Below, piece by piece: positions 34,255-43,238 of a stretch of 64,000 bases of DNA. The DNA is from Dyadobacter sp. (lineage in GTDB: Bacteria > Bacteroidota > Bacteroidia > Cytophagales > Spirosomataceae). Made by a program: the position numbers and the translations under genes. The stretch covers positions 1,765,013 to 1,829,012 of the forward strand of contig NZ_JAGIAS010000001.1 in the NCBI RefSeq assembly GCF_017744695.1, given 5' to 3'. The notes beneath the pieces were generated by a model. The model searched no databases. It was given only the letters and a program-made list of their open reading frames with translations, and was not told where the DNA came from. Each line of letters begins with the position of its first letter. Position 1 is the stretch's first letter.

Positions 34255-36330
34255 ATGCCGATTTCAAATCCCGAAAGATATACCGTCACAGCAGCGTTGA
34301 TCTACGCCAACGGCCCGATCCACATTGGCCACCTGGCGGGTTGTTATGTCCCTGCAGATATATACGTTCGCTATTTGCGTTCTTCCGGCAAGGAAGTAGC
34401 GTTTATCAGCGGCACCGACGAACACGGCGTCCCCATTACCATCCGCGCCAAAAAGGAGGGTCTCACGCCCCAGCAGGTAGTCGATAAATATTATGAACAA
34501 ATCGACGCTTCTTTCAAATCGCTGGGTATTTCATTCGACATCTATTCGCGCACGAGCAAGCCGATTCATCACGAAACTTCCCGCGAAATTTTCAGGGATT
34601 TGTATGATAAAAAGGTGTTCATCGAAGAAACGACCGAGCAGTACTATGACGAAACCGCACAGCAGTTCCTTGCCGACCGGTACATCGTAGGTACCTGCCC
34701 TGTTTGTGCCAACCCCAATGCCTATGGCGACCAATGCGAGCGCTGCGGCTCCACACTGAGTCCATTGGAATTGAAAGATCCGCGATCGACATTGTCGGGA
34801 GCAAAACCGGTATTGAAGGCAACCAAAAACTGGTATCTGCCTCTGGACAAAATGCAGCCGGACATCGAAGCGTACGTCAACAGCCACTCCGAATGGAAGA
34901 CCAACGTGTTCGGGCAATGTCAGTCCTGGCTGAAAGACGGGCTGAAACCCCGCGCGATGACCCGCGACCTCGACTGGGGCATTAAAGTGCCCGTCGAAGA
35001 CACAGAAGGCAAGGTACTGTACGTGTGGTTCGAAGCACCGATTGGCTACATTTCCGCCACCAAGGATTGGTTAATCCAGAAGAACGGCACCGCCGAAGGC
35101 TGGCAAAAATGGTGGCAGCCCGCAAAGGATGCATCGCAGGGTGAAACCAAGCTGGTCCATTTTATTGGAAAGGACAATATCGTTTTCCACTGCATTATCT
35201 TTCCGGCTATGCTGATGGCCGAAGGAAACTACATCCTGGCCGATAATGTCCCTGCCAACGAATTCATGAACCTTGAAGGCGACAAAATTTCGACCTCCCG
35301 CAACTGGGCGGTGTGGCTGCATGAATACCTCGAAGAACTTCCCGACAAGCAGGATGTATTACGGTACGTGCTCACCGCGAACGCGCCCGAAACCAAAGAC
35401 AGCGAATTTACCTGGAAAGATTTCCAGACCCGCAATAATAGTGAGCTCGTAGGCATCTATGGCAACTTCATCAACCGCGCCGTGGTGCTCACGCAAAAAT
35501 TCTGCGAAGGCAAAGTGCCTCAACGTGGCGAATTGCAGGATATTGACCGCGCCGCGTTCGATGAGCTGGCTGCATTCCCGGCAAGGATAGCCGAGTCGAT
35601 GGAAAACTACCGCTTCCGCGAGGCGCTCGCGCTCATCATGGACCTCGCGCGCACAGGAAACAAGTACCTGGCCGATACACAGCCGTGGCATGTGATCAAA
35701 ACTGACCCGGAGCGTGTGAATACAATTTTGAATATCGCATTACAAATTTCAGCAACGCTTTCGATCGTTTCGGAGCCGGTGTTGCCATTTACAGCAGCGA
35801 AAATCCAGGAGCAACTTGGCCTTTCGGGTAAAAACTGGCAGGATGCAGGTCATGCTGATTTGCTGCCGGCGGGTCAGCCTGTTTTGGAAGGGAAGCTCCT
35901 TTTTGAGAAAATAGAAGACAGTGTGATCGAGAAACAGGTTCAGAAACTGCACGATGCTAAGCGGCTGAATGAACTGGAAGGTAAAACCGTGCTTCCTGTC
36001 AAACCTGAAATTCAGTATGACGACTTTACGAAAATGGATATTCGCATCGCAACGATCCTCGAAGCCGAAAATGTACCCAAAAGCAAGAAGCTGTTGAAGC
36101 TGCTGATCGATATCGGCTCGGAACAACGCACCGTTTTGAGCGGCATTTCGGAGCATTTCAAAGCGGAAGAAGTGATAGGCAAGAAGGTATTATACCTCGC
36201 AAACCTGGCACCGAGGAAGATGATGGGAATGGAAAGCCACGGAATGATCCTGATGGCGGAAGACCGCGACGGTAGCCTCGCATTCGTCCAACCGGGCAAA
36301 GATGTCTGGAACGGCGGAACAGTGAACTAA
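34255..36330 (+). CDS. metG: Methionyl-tRNA synthetase with C-terminal tRNA-binding domain
   Basis: A 691-residue class I synthetase charging tRNA-Met. The H-I-G-H motif lies near residues 21-24. The zinc knuckle begins with C148-x2-C151 and closes with a second C-x2-C pair near 164-167. The KMSKS loop is the variant K-I-S-T-S (about 344-348). The C-terminal Trbp111/OB domain (about 588-691, with [11 protein letters not shown] and [14 protein letters not shown]) is the dimerising tRNA-binding module. The gene is single and followed by a strong terminator. Confidence 0.97.
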   Translation: MPISNPERYTVTAALIYANGPIHIGHLAGCYVPADIYVRYLRSSGKEVAFISGTDEHGVPITIRAKKEGLTPQQVVDKYYEQIDASFKSLGISFDIYSRTSKPIHHETSREIFRDLYDKKVFIEETTEQYYDETAQQFLADRYIVGTCPVCANPNAYGDQCERCGSTLSPLELKDPRSTLSGAKPVLKATKNWYLPLDKMQPDIEAYVNSHSEWKTNVFGQCQSWLKDGLKPRAMTRDLDWGIKVPVEDTEGKVLYVWFEAPIGYISATKDWLIQKNGTAEGWQKWWQPAKDASQGETKLVHFIGKDNIVFHCIIFPAMLMAEGNYILADNVPANEFMNLEGDKISTSRNWAVWLHEYLEELPDKQDVLRYVLTANAPETKDSEFTWKDFQTRNNSELVGIYGNFINRAVVLTQKFCEGKVPQRGELQDIDRAAFDELAAFPARIAESMENYRFREALALIMDLARTGNKYLADTQPWHVIKTDPERVNTILNIALQISATLSIVSEPVLPFTAAKIQEQLGLSGKNWQDAGHADLLPAGQPVLEGKLLFEKIEDSVIEKQVQKLHDAKRLNELEGKTVLPVKPEIQYDDFTKMDIRIATILEAENVPKSKKLLKLLIDIGSEQRTVLSGISEHFKAEEVIGKKVLYLANLAPRKMMGMESHGMILMAEDRDGSLAFVQPGKDVWNGGTVN

Positions 36331-36337
36331 ACTCATC

Positions 36338-36376
36338 GGCCCTGCATGGGCGGAGTACCATGCAGGGCCCCTTTTT
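36338..36376 (+). terminator. Terminator of metG
   Basis: A 12-bp perfect stem (36338-36349 with 36358-36369), an 8-base loop, and CC then TTTTT. The T tract reaches the stop of the convergent short gene. Confidence 0.9.
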
Positions 36377-36704
36377 ACTGAAACTCCTTTTTCACCGAGT
36401 CGTAGATCGAGTTGACCCGCTCTACCAGCGAGAAACATTCTTTGTCGCTCAAATGATCGATCGTGTTACTTACGGCATTCGACACCACACGACCTTCTTC
36501 ATTCACTTTGGCGCCTTTCTGCTTGATTACACTGAGAATGCTTTCCCACTCTCCGATCAATCCTTCCGAAAAATACCTTGGTTCGATAATGTTGAAGTAG
36601 GCCGACTGTGATTTCAGTTTCTGCCTTAGTTTGGACTGGTCAACTTTGAGTTCTTCGACCAACTTGGTAAGCTCAATAAAAGCGAAAATATTAGACTTTT
36701 TCAT
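36375..36704 (-). CDS. Short cytoplasmic protein of unknown function
   Basis: A 109-residue protein, rich in Lys, Glu, Ser and Val and probably helical, with no signal, membrane segment or motif that I recognise. I use ATG 36704 (M-K-K-S-N-I-F), since the seven residues before it in the open frame look like leader. It is single, with the metG terminator at its 3' side and the Hsp20-like gene's terminator upstream. Confidence 0.55.
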   Translation of the reverse strand: MKKSNIFAFIELTKLVEELKVDQSKLRQKLKSQSAYFNIIEPRYFSEGLIGEWESILSVIKQKGAKVNEEGRVVSNAVSNTIDHLSDKECFSLVERVNSIYDSVKKEFQ

Positions 36705-36907
36705 AACGTTGAGATTGACGAGCACTAAGGGAATTAATAGTGCAAGATACAGATATGTAATTCCTTTTTTGAAAAAGTGTGGAATCTTTACTCAATCTTA
36801 ATGCATTCTATTGGAAGCGTACAACCGCTACCCGGATTAATACCAAACAGCACTTCGATTTACTTCGTTCTGGTCGTCAAAAAACCGCCTGAGATAGCTC
36901 CTGGGCA

Positions 36908-36935
36908 ATAAAAAAGCCCGGCAAACTGCCGGACT
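36908..36935 (-). terminator. Minus-strand terminator of the Hsp20-like gene
   Basis: The arms 36935-36928 and 36922-36915 have one mismatch and are followed on the minus strand by a TTTTTTATT run. Confidence 0.75.
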
Positions 36936-36957
36936 ACGTTATATTCCGCCGATAATT

Positions 36958-37380
36958 TTACCAACGTTCAATGTCCACCTTACGGTGATAATCCCCCTGT
37001 TCGTCCCCGAAAGGAAGGAACAGTACCAATTGACGACGACCATCGTCGTACCTTGCTGATATATTGTCTATATCTACTCCGTCCGGGATGACGAAAGTAT
37101 TGATGAAACGGATTGTCTTCCACTGCTCTTCGTCGGGCAAATTTTCCTGTGAAAATATGGGCAGCAAGTGGAAAAGCTTTAAGTTATTTGAGTTCCTCTT
37201 GCCTTTTACAACCTCCAATTGAAGATCCTCAACCTCGATGCCTGGAATTTTCACAACTACTTCGAAACCGTCCGACCCTTTGTCAAGCTTGATAGAGGGC
37301 TCACTCATTCCACCGTTTACTGTGTTGATGAAGTCTATGTTCATCAACATCTCCCGTGGTATTTTCAGTTTGCTTTCCAT
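36958..37380 (-). CDS. Hsp20/alpha-crystallin-like protein
   Basis: A 140-residue protein resembling the small heat-shock fold: an N-terminal arm, then FEVVVKIPGIEVEDLQLEVV (the beta-2/3 region of the alpha-crystallin domain), a V-I-P-D-G-V-D turn and the closing A-R-Y-D-D-G-R-R-Q-L-V-L-F-L-P strand where true Hsp20s have A-x-x-x-x-G-V-L. The C-terminal I-x-I/V tail motif is not clear. It probably acts as a holdase chaperone or belongs to a divergent branch. It has its own terminator and 259 bp of spacer upstream. Confidence 0.7.
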   Translation of the reverse strand: MESKLKIPREMLMNIDFINTVNGGMSEPSIKLDKGSDGFEVVVKIPGIEVEDLQLEVVKGKRNSNNLKLFHLLPIFSQENLPDEEQWKTIRFINTFVIPDGVDIDNISARYDDGRRQLVLFLPFGDEQGDYHRKVDIERW

Positions 37381-37639
37381 AGCTATCGCGTTTTAGGTTC
37401 ACAAGTTTTACCTATTAACGAAAAACTGCGTGCCAAAGATCGTTTCCGGACAGAAATGTGATGGGCGGTATAGTCTCTGTAACCCGGTTGTATGCGTGAA
37501 ACCCAGTCATTGAGGCACACCAATGCATTTTCACCGCGTCTTTTCCTTTTGTCGAAAAAAGGAAAAGAAATAGTGCCAAAATTACAGTTTCCACCGATAT
37601 AGTGCGCCAAAATGGCACCATTCCAACATCCCGGTCTGC

Positions 37640-37915
37640 TCATCGGTCGCTGTGACCAAGGCTGCGATCTGGCGCGATGATATCCCTTACCCGCTGTTTG
37701 ATTTCCTTCGGTTCGGGGAAGTGACCTTCACGCTTCCTGTCCCAAAGCAGTTCCTCACCGAGTGTAATGAGGTACCGGCCGGCCACCTCCGAAGGCCGCA
37801 ACTGCACGGCATATAAGTCATCGCTAAACGTGGTCAACAGCTCCTGCGCCATCCACGCAGCCCTCAGCAGCCATCCGCACTTGGGGCAGTATTCGATTTC
37901 TATGGTTGGTTTCAT
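37640..37915 (-). CDS. SelT/SelW/SelH-like thioredoxin-fold protein
   Basis: A 91-residue protein of the Rdx family with C10-P-K-C13-G-W, where eukaryotic SelW has selenocysteine. The end matches the bacterial form (L-W-D-R-K-x-E-G-x-F-P). Both redox positions are cysteine, so no recoding is involved. Such proteins are thought to act in thiol redox control. I start at ATG 37915 (M-K-P-T), as the family begins just there; the open frame runs 15 residues further upstream. Confidence 0.9.
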   Translation of the reverse strand: MKPTIEIEYCPKCGWLLRAAWMAQELLTTFSDDLYAVQLRPSEVAGRYLITLGEELLWDRKREGHFPEPKEIKQRVRDIIAPDRSLGHSDR

Positions 37916-38324
37916 AACGTCATTGTATGTATCAATGCCAAAAATCGGCATTGGAGGCAAACAATCAAAAAAGCCGCGAGGGACATCCCCCGCGGCTTTC
38001 GACTATAACCTAACCCTTTAATCTTGATGAGAAAGCTTTTAAAAAGTCTTCCCTAACGCTTTACAAATGTACAAAAGCTCTACACAAGCATTTTAGCGCA
38101 AAAATCCCCGATTTTTAGCATGGGTAGGCTTACAAGTACGGCATCGTATTATTGCCCGGAAGTTATACGTAAAATTACGCGATTTTCGACCACCAGGAAC
38201 AAATTGAATTGATTTACAATTAGTTACAAACTAACCGTTAAATCAATTGCAAATGGTTGACTTGCCCTTGGCAGCCTCCCTATTTACATTTACGTTGATT
38301 AATTGTTATACTTTAACTAAAACT
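37916..38324. other. 409-bp non-coding spacer with an orphan minus-strand terminator
   Basis: The spacer lies between the divergent SelW-like gene and the 133-residue gene. It contains a strong hairpin with a minus-strand T run at 37963-37999, a nine-codon plus-strand frame (ATG 38026) and AT-rich DNA from 38150 on. No gene on the minus strand upstream of the hairpin was found. Confidence 0.6.
37963..37999 (-). terminator. Orphan terminator on the minus strand
   Basis: AAAGCCGCG (37970-37978) pairs with CGCGGCTTT (37991-37999), and an inner GGGA/TCCC pair extends the stem. Minus-strand T residues continue after the stem (complement of 37967-37972). The plus side has only TTT. Confidence 0.65.
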
Positions 38325-38726
38325 ATGGACAGCAAGAGATTTACAGGTCGGGAGGGTCGGCTGATTTCAGCATCGGAGGCTCAGGAGCTTACCATTCCAC
38401 ATCAAAAAAGGGAACGTTACTTCACCGACAAAGGTGAAAACTACGTGAAGGCTGAGTTCTTCGGCATTCACACATTCAACGAACTGATTAAGCTGCATGG
38501 TGACAACTGTGTAGGATTCAGAGTATATTACGGATTGAGAGACGAGGAAGAAGATGATGACACCAAAACAAAAAAGGCCAAAAAACCAACTCCAAGACTT
38601 GTTCTGGTTCCTGTCGATGCGGATGGCAAGGACATTATCAGGACTGCACAACTGGGCGGCTTGAAAGATATGCCGGACAGTGGCGAGGCCATGACAGGTG
38701 GGCCACTTTGCCCACGCCAATGTTAG
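38325..38726 (+). CDS. Cytoplasmic protein of unknown function before a signalling locus
   Basis: A 133-residue protein. It starts M-D-S-K-R-F-T-G-R-E-G, has an acidic/lysine-rich segment (about 85-100, with E-E-D-D-D-T-K-T-K-K) and ends in a Pro/Cys-rich tail. I recognise no family. I chose ATG 38325 because the upstream 26 residues look like non-coding DNA. It is 30 bp before the 7TM-like protein gene and may be part of the same transcript. Confidence 0.6.
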   Translation: MDSKRFTGREGRLISASEAQELTIPHQKRERYFTDKGENYVKAEFFGIHTFNELIKLHGDNCVGFRVYYGLRDEEEDDDTKTKKAKKPTPRLVLVPVDADGKDIIRTAQLGGLKDMPDSGEAMTGGPLCPRQC

Positions 38727-38756
38727 GAACAGGAAAGTTCGATAATCGATTAATGT

Positions 38757-39452
38757 ATGTTCGATAGCCACTTTGCATATATTGTCAATAATCCTATTTC
38801 TTCTATTGCAGTATTTGTCACAGTTTTACCATTAACACTCACTATAACCAGAAAAGCCTTTTTAGATAAATCTTTAAGGTTGCTTTTCTGCTATCTAGTC
38901 TCCAAGCTGATCATCGACATTATCATGCTTCACTTGGCATCCACCAGAACTAACAATCTGATATTGTACAATTTAAGCATCCCGCTTTTTTACGCCTTAT
39001 TAAGCGGGATGTTCTATTTCCAGTTTACGGGGAAGGCGCAGAAGGGGTTCGTGCTGACTTCTATTGTCGGCGTCTTCGTGTTCAGTATCTGGGACATATT
39101 TAATTCTAATGAAAATTTGGGCGATCTGAATGAGCACAGACTCGTCCTGTATGCTAAAACGGTCGAAGGTGTTTTAATGATTTCACTTATTCTGCTCTAT
39201 TTCTACGAAATCATTAAATCGCTTCAAATACCTAACTTGCTGACATTCCCATTTTTTTGGGTATGTTCGGGATTGCTGCTATACTATTCAAGTCTGATAT
39301 TCCTGGCACCATTCCTCCATTATACATACACATGGAACAACCAAACGGATCTCGGGATAACCGAAGTTATTCCAAGTATTTTTGAAATCCTGTGCGCCGT
39401 GCTTTTCAGCGTGGGCATTTACAATTTTTCACCCCGGAAATATGCAAAATAG
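38757..39452 (+). CDS. Seven-helix-type membrane protein, probable sensor partner
   Basis: A 231-residue protein with about seven hydrophobic segments and short loops, and no enzyme motif. Its stop overlaps the start of the histidine kinase gene by 11 bp, so the two are translated together. The kinase has only one membrane helix and no input domain, which suggests this protein supplies the sensing part (inference). Confidence 0.7.
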   Translation: MFDSHFAYIVNNPISSIAVFVTVLPLTLTITRKAFLDKSLRLLFCYLVSKLIIDIIMLHLASTRTNNLILYNLSIPLFYALLSGMFYFQFTGKAQKGFVLTSIVGVFVFSIWDIFNSNENLGDLNEHRLVLYAKTVEGVLMISLILLYFYEIIKSLQIPNLLTFPFFWVCSGLLLYYSSLIFLAPFLHYTYTWNNQTDLGITEVIPSIFEILCAVLFSVGIYNFSPRKYAK

Positions 39453-40305
39453 CGAAGAACTAAAATGGGCACTTTTGATAGCCTCCCTGGCTATGCTGGC
39501 CATGGCGTTTTGCATGATCGCGTTTGTGATGTACTACCAGAAAAAAAGGTTCGAGGAAGAAAAACGAATCAACGACATCGAGAAAAATTACAACCGCTTG
39601 CTCCTTGATACCGCGCTCAATTCCGAAGAAACGGAGCGACGGAGAATTGCGCAGGATTTGCATGACGATATCGGCACGATGCTCTCGCTTACCAAGCTAA
39701 GTCTCAACCAATTGAGTAAATTAGTAGCAAACTCGGGAGATGAGAAAGAGGAGAGCATTATGAAAAAGTCGCAGTCGCTTGTGGAAGAGACAATCCTGCA
39801 CGTGCGGCGCATCACGCGCGACCTCGTACCGACTACGCTGGAAAGGTTCGGGCTAATGGAAGCCATTGAAGAGTTCATTCATAAGCTGGAAGAGGACAAC
39901 AATCTGGTGATTGCCTTTCAATCCAATACGGAGGAGTTTCCGCGTCAGGGCCAGAAGCTGGAACTGACGCTTTACCGCATTATGCAGGAGTTGGTCAACA
40001 ATGCGATCAAGCATGCAAGCTGCACAAAAATCGATATTGTGCTGGAAATCGACGAAGAAATGATAGGTTTGCGGGTGACCGACAATGGTGTCGGTTTCGA
40101 CCCCGAAAAAATAAAGGAAAGCAACCTGGCGGGGCTGGGCCTGTTGGGAATTGAAAGCCGGCTAGCCATTGTAAATGGAACTGTCCAGTACGAACAGCCG
40201 GCCAGGGGCGGTTCCAGCGCCATCGCGAGGATTCCGGTGAACCCGGCATCCGGTAACAAACCTGAACCATTACATCCATTCCGCCGGGAACGAGTGAATA
40301 TTTAA
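39442..40305 (+). CDS. Membrane histidine kinase, HisKA_3 (NarX/DesK) type
   Basis: A 287-residue kinase with one membrane helix (about 9-31), a short coiled coil, and the HisKA_3 phosphoacceptor box R-I-A-Q-D-L-H74-D-D-I-G. The ATPase domain has the N box (LVNNAIKHA), D-N-G-V-G-F-D and G-L-G-L-L-G-I. It starts at ATG 39442, inside the end of the preceding membrane-protein gene. The response regulator follows 4 bp downstream, so this is a cognate pair. Confidence 0.93.
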   Translation: MQNSEELKWALLIASLAMLAMAFCMIAFVMYYQKKRFEEEKRINDIEKNYNRLLLDTALNSEETERRRIAQDLHDDIGTMLSLTKLSLNQLSKLVANSGDEKEESIMKKSQSLVEETILHVRRITRDLVPTTLERFGLMEAIEEFIHKLEEDNNLVIAFQSNTEEFPRQGQKLELTLYRIMQELVNNAIKHASCTKIDIVLEIDEEMIGLRVTDNGVGFDPEKIKESNLAGLGLLGIESRLAIVNGTVQYEQPARGGSSAIARIPVNPASGNKPEPLHPFRRERVNI

Positions 40306-40309
40306 TGCT

Positions 40310-40969
40310 ATGAGCACCCTTAAACTAGGAATTGCCGACGACCACGAACTATTCAGAAAGGGGTTCATCTCCATGCTGAGCGGCATTCCCGATTTCGAAT
40401 TTATACTGGAAGCCGGCAACGGCCAGGAATTGCTGGACCGCCTGCCCGCCAATACGCCCGACATCGTTTTTATGGACCTGCAAATGCCTGTCATGGACGG
40501 CATCCAGGCCACGGAAGCTGCCTTCGAACGCTTTCCGAATATCAAGATCATCGTGGTTTCGATGTACAACGAAGATCGCTTTGTGATACACATGCTCGAA
40601 AAGGGCGTACAGGGCTATTTGCTGAAAGATACAAGCCCCGACGAGGTCGAAAAAGCGATCAGAAGGGTGCACGAAGAAGGCTTTTACTACAACGACTTCG
40701 TCTCTAAGGCCATGCACCGCAAAATGGTGAACCGGCAGGTCAACAAGCATCCGTTTTTCCCGAATGCGTGTAATGTAGCGCTCTCGTCCCGCGAGAAAGA
40801 AGTACTTCAATTGATCTGCGACGGGCTTTCCACGACCGAAATCGGCGACAAACTGTTCATCAGCGTGCGCACGGTCGAAGGGCACCGGTTGCGGGTTTTG
40901 GAAAAAACCGGTACGAAAAGTACCGCAGCCGCGGTTGCATTCGCCTACAAAAACCAGCTACTGAGTTAA
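40310..40969 (+). CDS. NarL/FixJ family response regulator
   Basis: A 219-residue two-domain regulator: a receiver domain with phospho-acceptor D56 in D-I-V-F-M-D-L-Q-M-P, the acidic pocket D10/D11 and K106, and a LuxR-type helix-turn-helix at about 155-215 (LSSREKEVLQLICDGLSTTEIGD). It is the expected partner of the kinase encoded 4 bp upstream. Target genes are unknown. Confidence 0.95.
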   Translation: MSTLKLGIADDHELFRKGFISMLSGIPDFEFILEAGNGQELLDRLPANTPDIVFMDLQMPVMDGIQATEAAFERFPNIKIIVVSMYNEDRFVIHMLEKGVQGYLLKDTSPDEVEKAIRRVHEEGFYYNDFVSKAMHRKMVNRQVNKHPFFPNACNVALSSREKEVLQLICDGLSTTEIGDKLFISVRTVEGHRLRVLEKTGTKSTAAAVAFAYKNQLLS

Positions 40970-41038
40970 GGATAACGCTTTCATGATGAAAACTTCCGGG
41001 GTTTTACTATATTTCCCGGAGCCATTCCATGTATAGCT

Positions 41039-41719
41039 ATGAAAGTCCTGATCGTCTGCACTAACCACGACTCATATCCGACCAAAACCTCTAAAACAGG
41101 TCTCTGGCTGAATGAACTGACGCATTTTTACGACTTGATGGCCAAAAGGCGCATTCTGATGGACATCATAAGTCCGCTGGGCGGCGCGATCCCCGTGGAT
41201 GAAAGGAGCGTCGACCTAAAAGACGAATGCAATGCCCGATACTGGGAAGATGCCTCTTTCCGCGCAAAGCTTCAAAACTCCCTCAAACCATCAGATGTTA
41301 ACCCCGGCGATTATCGCCTGATCTATTTCGCAGGTGGCCACGGCGCAATGTCGGATTTCACCGAGAATACCGAACTTCAAAACATCGCGAAAGCTATTTA
41401 TGAGCGGAATGGCATGGTAACAGCTGTTGCGCACGGCGTTTGCGGATTGCTCAACGTCCGGTTGTCCGACGGCACATTACTCATTCAGGACAAATATGTG
41501 ACCGGCTACTCCAATGTCGAAGAAGCGCTGGTCAGTTTTGTGAGCGAGGTACCTTTTTATCTCGAAGACAAGTTAAAGGAGCGCGGCGCGCATTACACCA
41601 AAGCTATGATCCCATTTGTGGAATTCATTGAAATGGACGAGCGGCTCATTACCGGGCAAAATTCGCATTCGGCCCGGAAAGTAGCGTCGAAAGCACTCGA
41701 AGAGCTTTTTGAAAAATAG
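41039..41719 (+). CDS. DJ-1/PfpI superfamily protein (Hsp31-like)
   Basis: A 226-residue protein with the nucleophile elbow A-V-A-H-G-V-C135-G-L and the acidic partner E26 in W-L-N-E-L, the arrangement of Hsp31/glyoxalase III-like DJ-1 proteins (cysteine with nearby glutamate). Possible roles are methylglyoxal detoxification, chaperone or protein deglycation; I cannot choose between them. It is single, convergent with rfbC at a 9-bp gap. Confidence 0.85.
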   Translation: MKVLIVCTNHDSYPTKTSKTGLWLNELTHFYDLMAKRRILMDIISPLGGAIPVDERSVDLKDECNARYWEDASFRAKLQNSLKPSDVNPGDYRLIYFAGGHGAMSDFTENTELQNIAKAIYERNGMVTAVAHGVCGLLNVRLSDGTLLIQDKYVTGYSNVEEALVSFVSEVPFYLEDKLKERGAHYTKAMIPFVEFIEMDERLITGQNSHSARKVASKALEELFEK

Positions 41720-41728
41720 TGCCGGGTT

Positions 41729-42274
41729 TTACTTGATCAGCTCACCAAAAAGTGAACGGAAGGTGGGCAGGATCAGGTCTTTTTCCGAAACGATCGGATC
41801 GGTAACGCCCCAGTTGATATTCAAATCCGGATCATTCCAGAGAATACCCGACTCGGATTCCTTGTTATAAAGGTTGGTGCATTTGTAGCTAAAAACAGAA
41901 TCTTCCAGCGCCACAAACCCGTGTGCGAAGCCTTCCGGGATATAGGCAATATTGTTTTGCGTTCCGCTCAGTTCAAATACTTCGTGCTTGCCGAATGTCG
42001 GAGAATCCGGACGGATATCCACGGCCACATCCAGCACCCTGCCCGAGATCACACGCACCAGCTTGCCTTGTGCAAATGGCGCATTCTGGAAATGCAAGCC
42101 TCTTACCACACCCTTTTTTGAAAACGACTGATTATCCTGAACGAAGTTTACAGGCAGACCGAGTTTTTTAAATGTCTCCTCATTATACGATTCAAAGAAT
42201 ACTCCACGGTCGTCACCGAAGACCCTTGGAAATATTTCAACCAGACCGGCAATGGAAGTTTCTCTAATCTGCAT
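41729..42274 (-). CDS. rfbC: dTDP-4-dehydrorhamnose 3,5-epimerase
   Basis: A 181-residue cupin-type epimerase of the dTDP-L-rhamnose pathway for surface polysaccharide. The catalytic histidine lies in R-G-L-H-F-Q, with the typical FPRVFGDDRGVFFESY opening, PEGFAHGF and the W-N-D-P substrate site. I start at ATG 42274 (M-Q-I-R-E-T); the open frame continues nine residues upstream. No other rfb gene is in the window. Confidence 0.95.
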   Translation of the reverse strand: MQIRETSIAGLVEIFPRVFGDDRGVFFESYNEETFKKLGLPVNFVQDNQSFSKKGVVRGLHFQNAPFAQGKLVRVISGRVLDVAVDIRPDSPTFGKHEVFELSGTQNNIAYIPEGFAHGFVALEDSVFSYKCTNLYNKESESGILWNDPDLNINWGVTDPIVSEKDLILPTFRSLFGELIK

Positions 42275-42372
42275 ATGATCGTTATGAGTTGGTTGGAGCA
42301 AAGTTTAATGTTGCGGCAAATTTATGAATCTATTGGAAGAGGTTGTAATTTCGCCGCAATATTTACAAAATC

Positions 42373-43197
42373 ATGACTTATCAAGAGCTCTTCCAGCAAA
42401 TTTCGACTAAAAGGTCCTATTTGTGTGTGGGTTTGGACACCGATATCCAGAAAATCCCGGCGCATTTGTTGAAAACTGACGATCCTATCTTTGAATTCAA
42501 CAAGCAGATCATCGACGCCACCGCCGACTACTGCGTGTCGTATAAACCCAACATCGCATTTTACGAAGCCATGGGACCAAAAGGTTGGGAGAGCCTTCAA
42601 AAAACCGTCGAGTACATCCCGAAAAGCCACTTCACAATTGCCGACGCGAAGCGCGGCGATATCGGAAACACTTCCGGCTTGTATGCAAGGGCTTTTTTCG
42701 ACAAATCGTCTTCCGGCCTCGAATTCGATTCCATCACCGTAGCCCCTTATATGGGCAGCGATTCGGTGACGCCGTTCCTGGCATTCGAAGGCAAATGGGT
42801 GATTTTGCTCGCATTAACCTCCAACCCGGGCAGCGCCGATTTCCAGCGGCTTGATGCGGAAGGCTCTGCCCTGTACGAAAATGTTTTGCGCACGTCGCAG
42901 ACCTGGGCAGGTGCAGAGCGCATGATGTATGTAGTAGGCGCCACGCAAGCATCCGACTTCGAGCAAATTCGCACCATCATCCCTGATCATTTCCTGCTCG
43001 TACCCGGCGTAGGCGCACAGGGCGGAAATCTGGAAGAGGTTTCGAGGTTCGGCATGAACAAAAGCTGCGGATTGCTCGTCAATGCGTCGCGCAGCATTAT
43101 CTACGCCAGCAATGGCACCGATTTCGCCGAAAAAGCGAAACTGGAAGCTGCGGCCCTGCAACAGGAAATGGCCATTTATCTCGACAAATATTTGTAG
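42373..43197 (+). CDS. pyrF: Orotidine 5'-phosphate decarboxylase (type 2)
   Basis: A 274-residue enzyme making UMP in pyrimidine synthesis. The catalytic lysine is in the [10 protein letters not shown] motif. The beginning C-V-G-L-D-T-D and the phosphate-binding end ([10 protein letters not shown], then N-A-S-R-S-I) are those of the longer, type 2 family. It stands 41 bp before lysA on the same strand. Confidence 0.96.
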   Translation: MTYQELFQQISTKRSYLCVGLDTDIQKIPAHLLKTDDPIFEFNKQIIDATADYCVSYKPNIAFYEAMGPKGWESLQKTVEYIPKSHFTIADAKRGDIGNTSGLYARAFFDKSSSGLEFDSITVAPYMGSDSVTPFLAFEGKWVILLALTSNPGSADFQRLDAEGSALYENVLRTSQTWAGAERMMYVVGATQASDFEQIRTIIPDHFLLVPGVGAQGGNLEEVSRFGMNKSCGLLVNASRSIIYASNGTDFAEKAKLEAAALQQEMAIYLDKYL

Positions 43198-43238
43198 TTC
43201 AATCATTCCGGCACAGTACCTGCCGCCCATATCATACA

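Noticed and set aside
37383-37643. 86-residue minus-strand frame upstream of the Hsp20-like gene
   Set aside because: It has no motif or signal and an Arg/Cys-rich random composition; it overlaps the probable promoter repeats.
40998-41030. Possible hairpin after the response regulator gene (CCGGG...CCCGG)
   Set aside because: Short arms, long loop and no T run; too weak to call a terminator.
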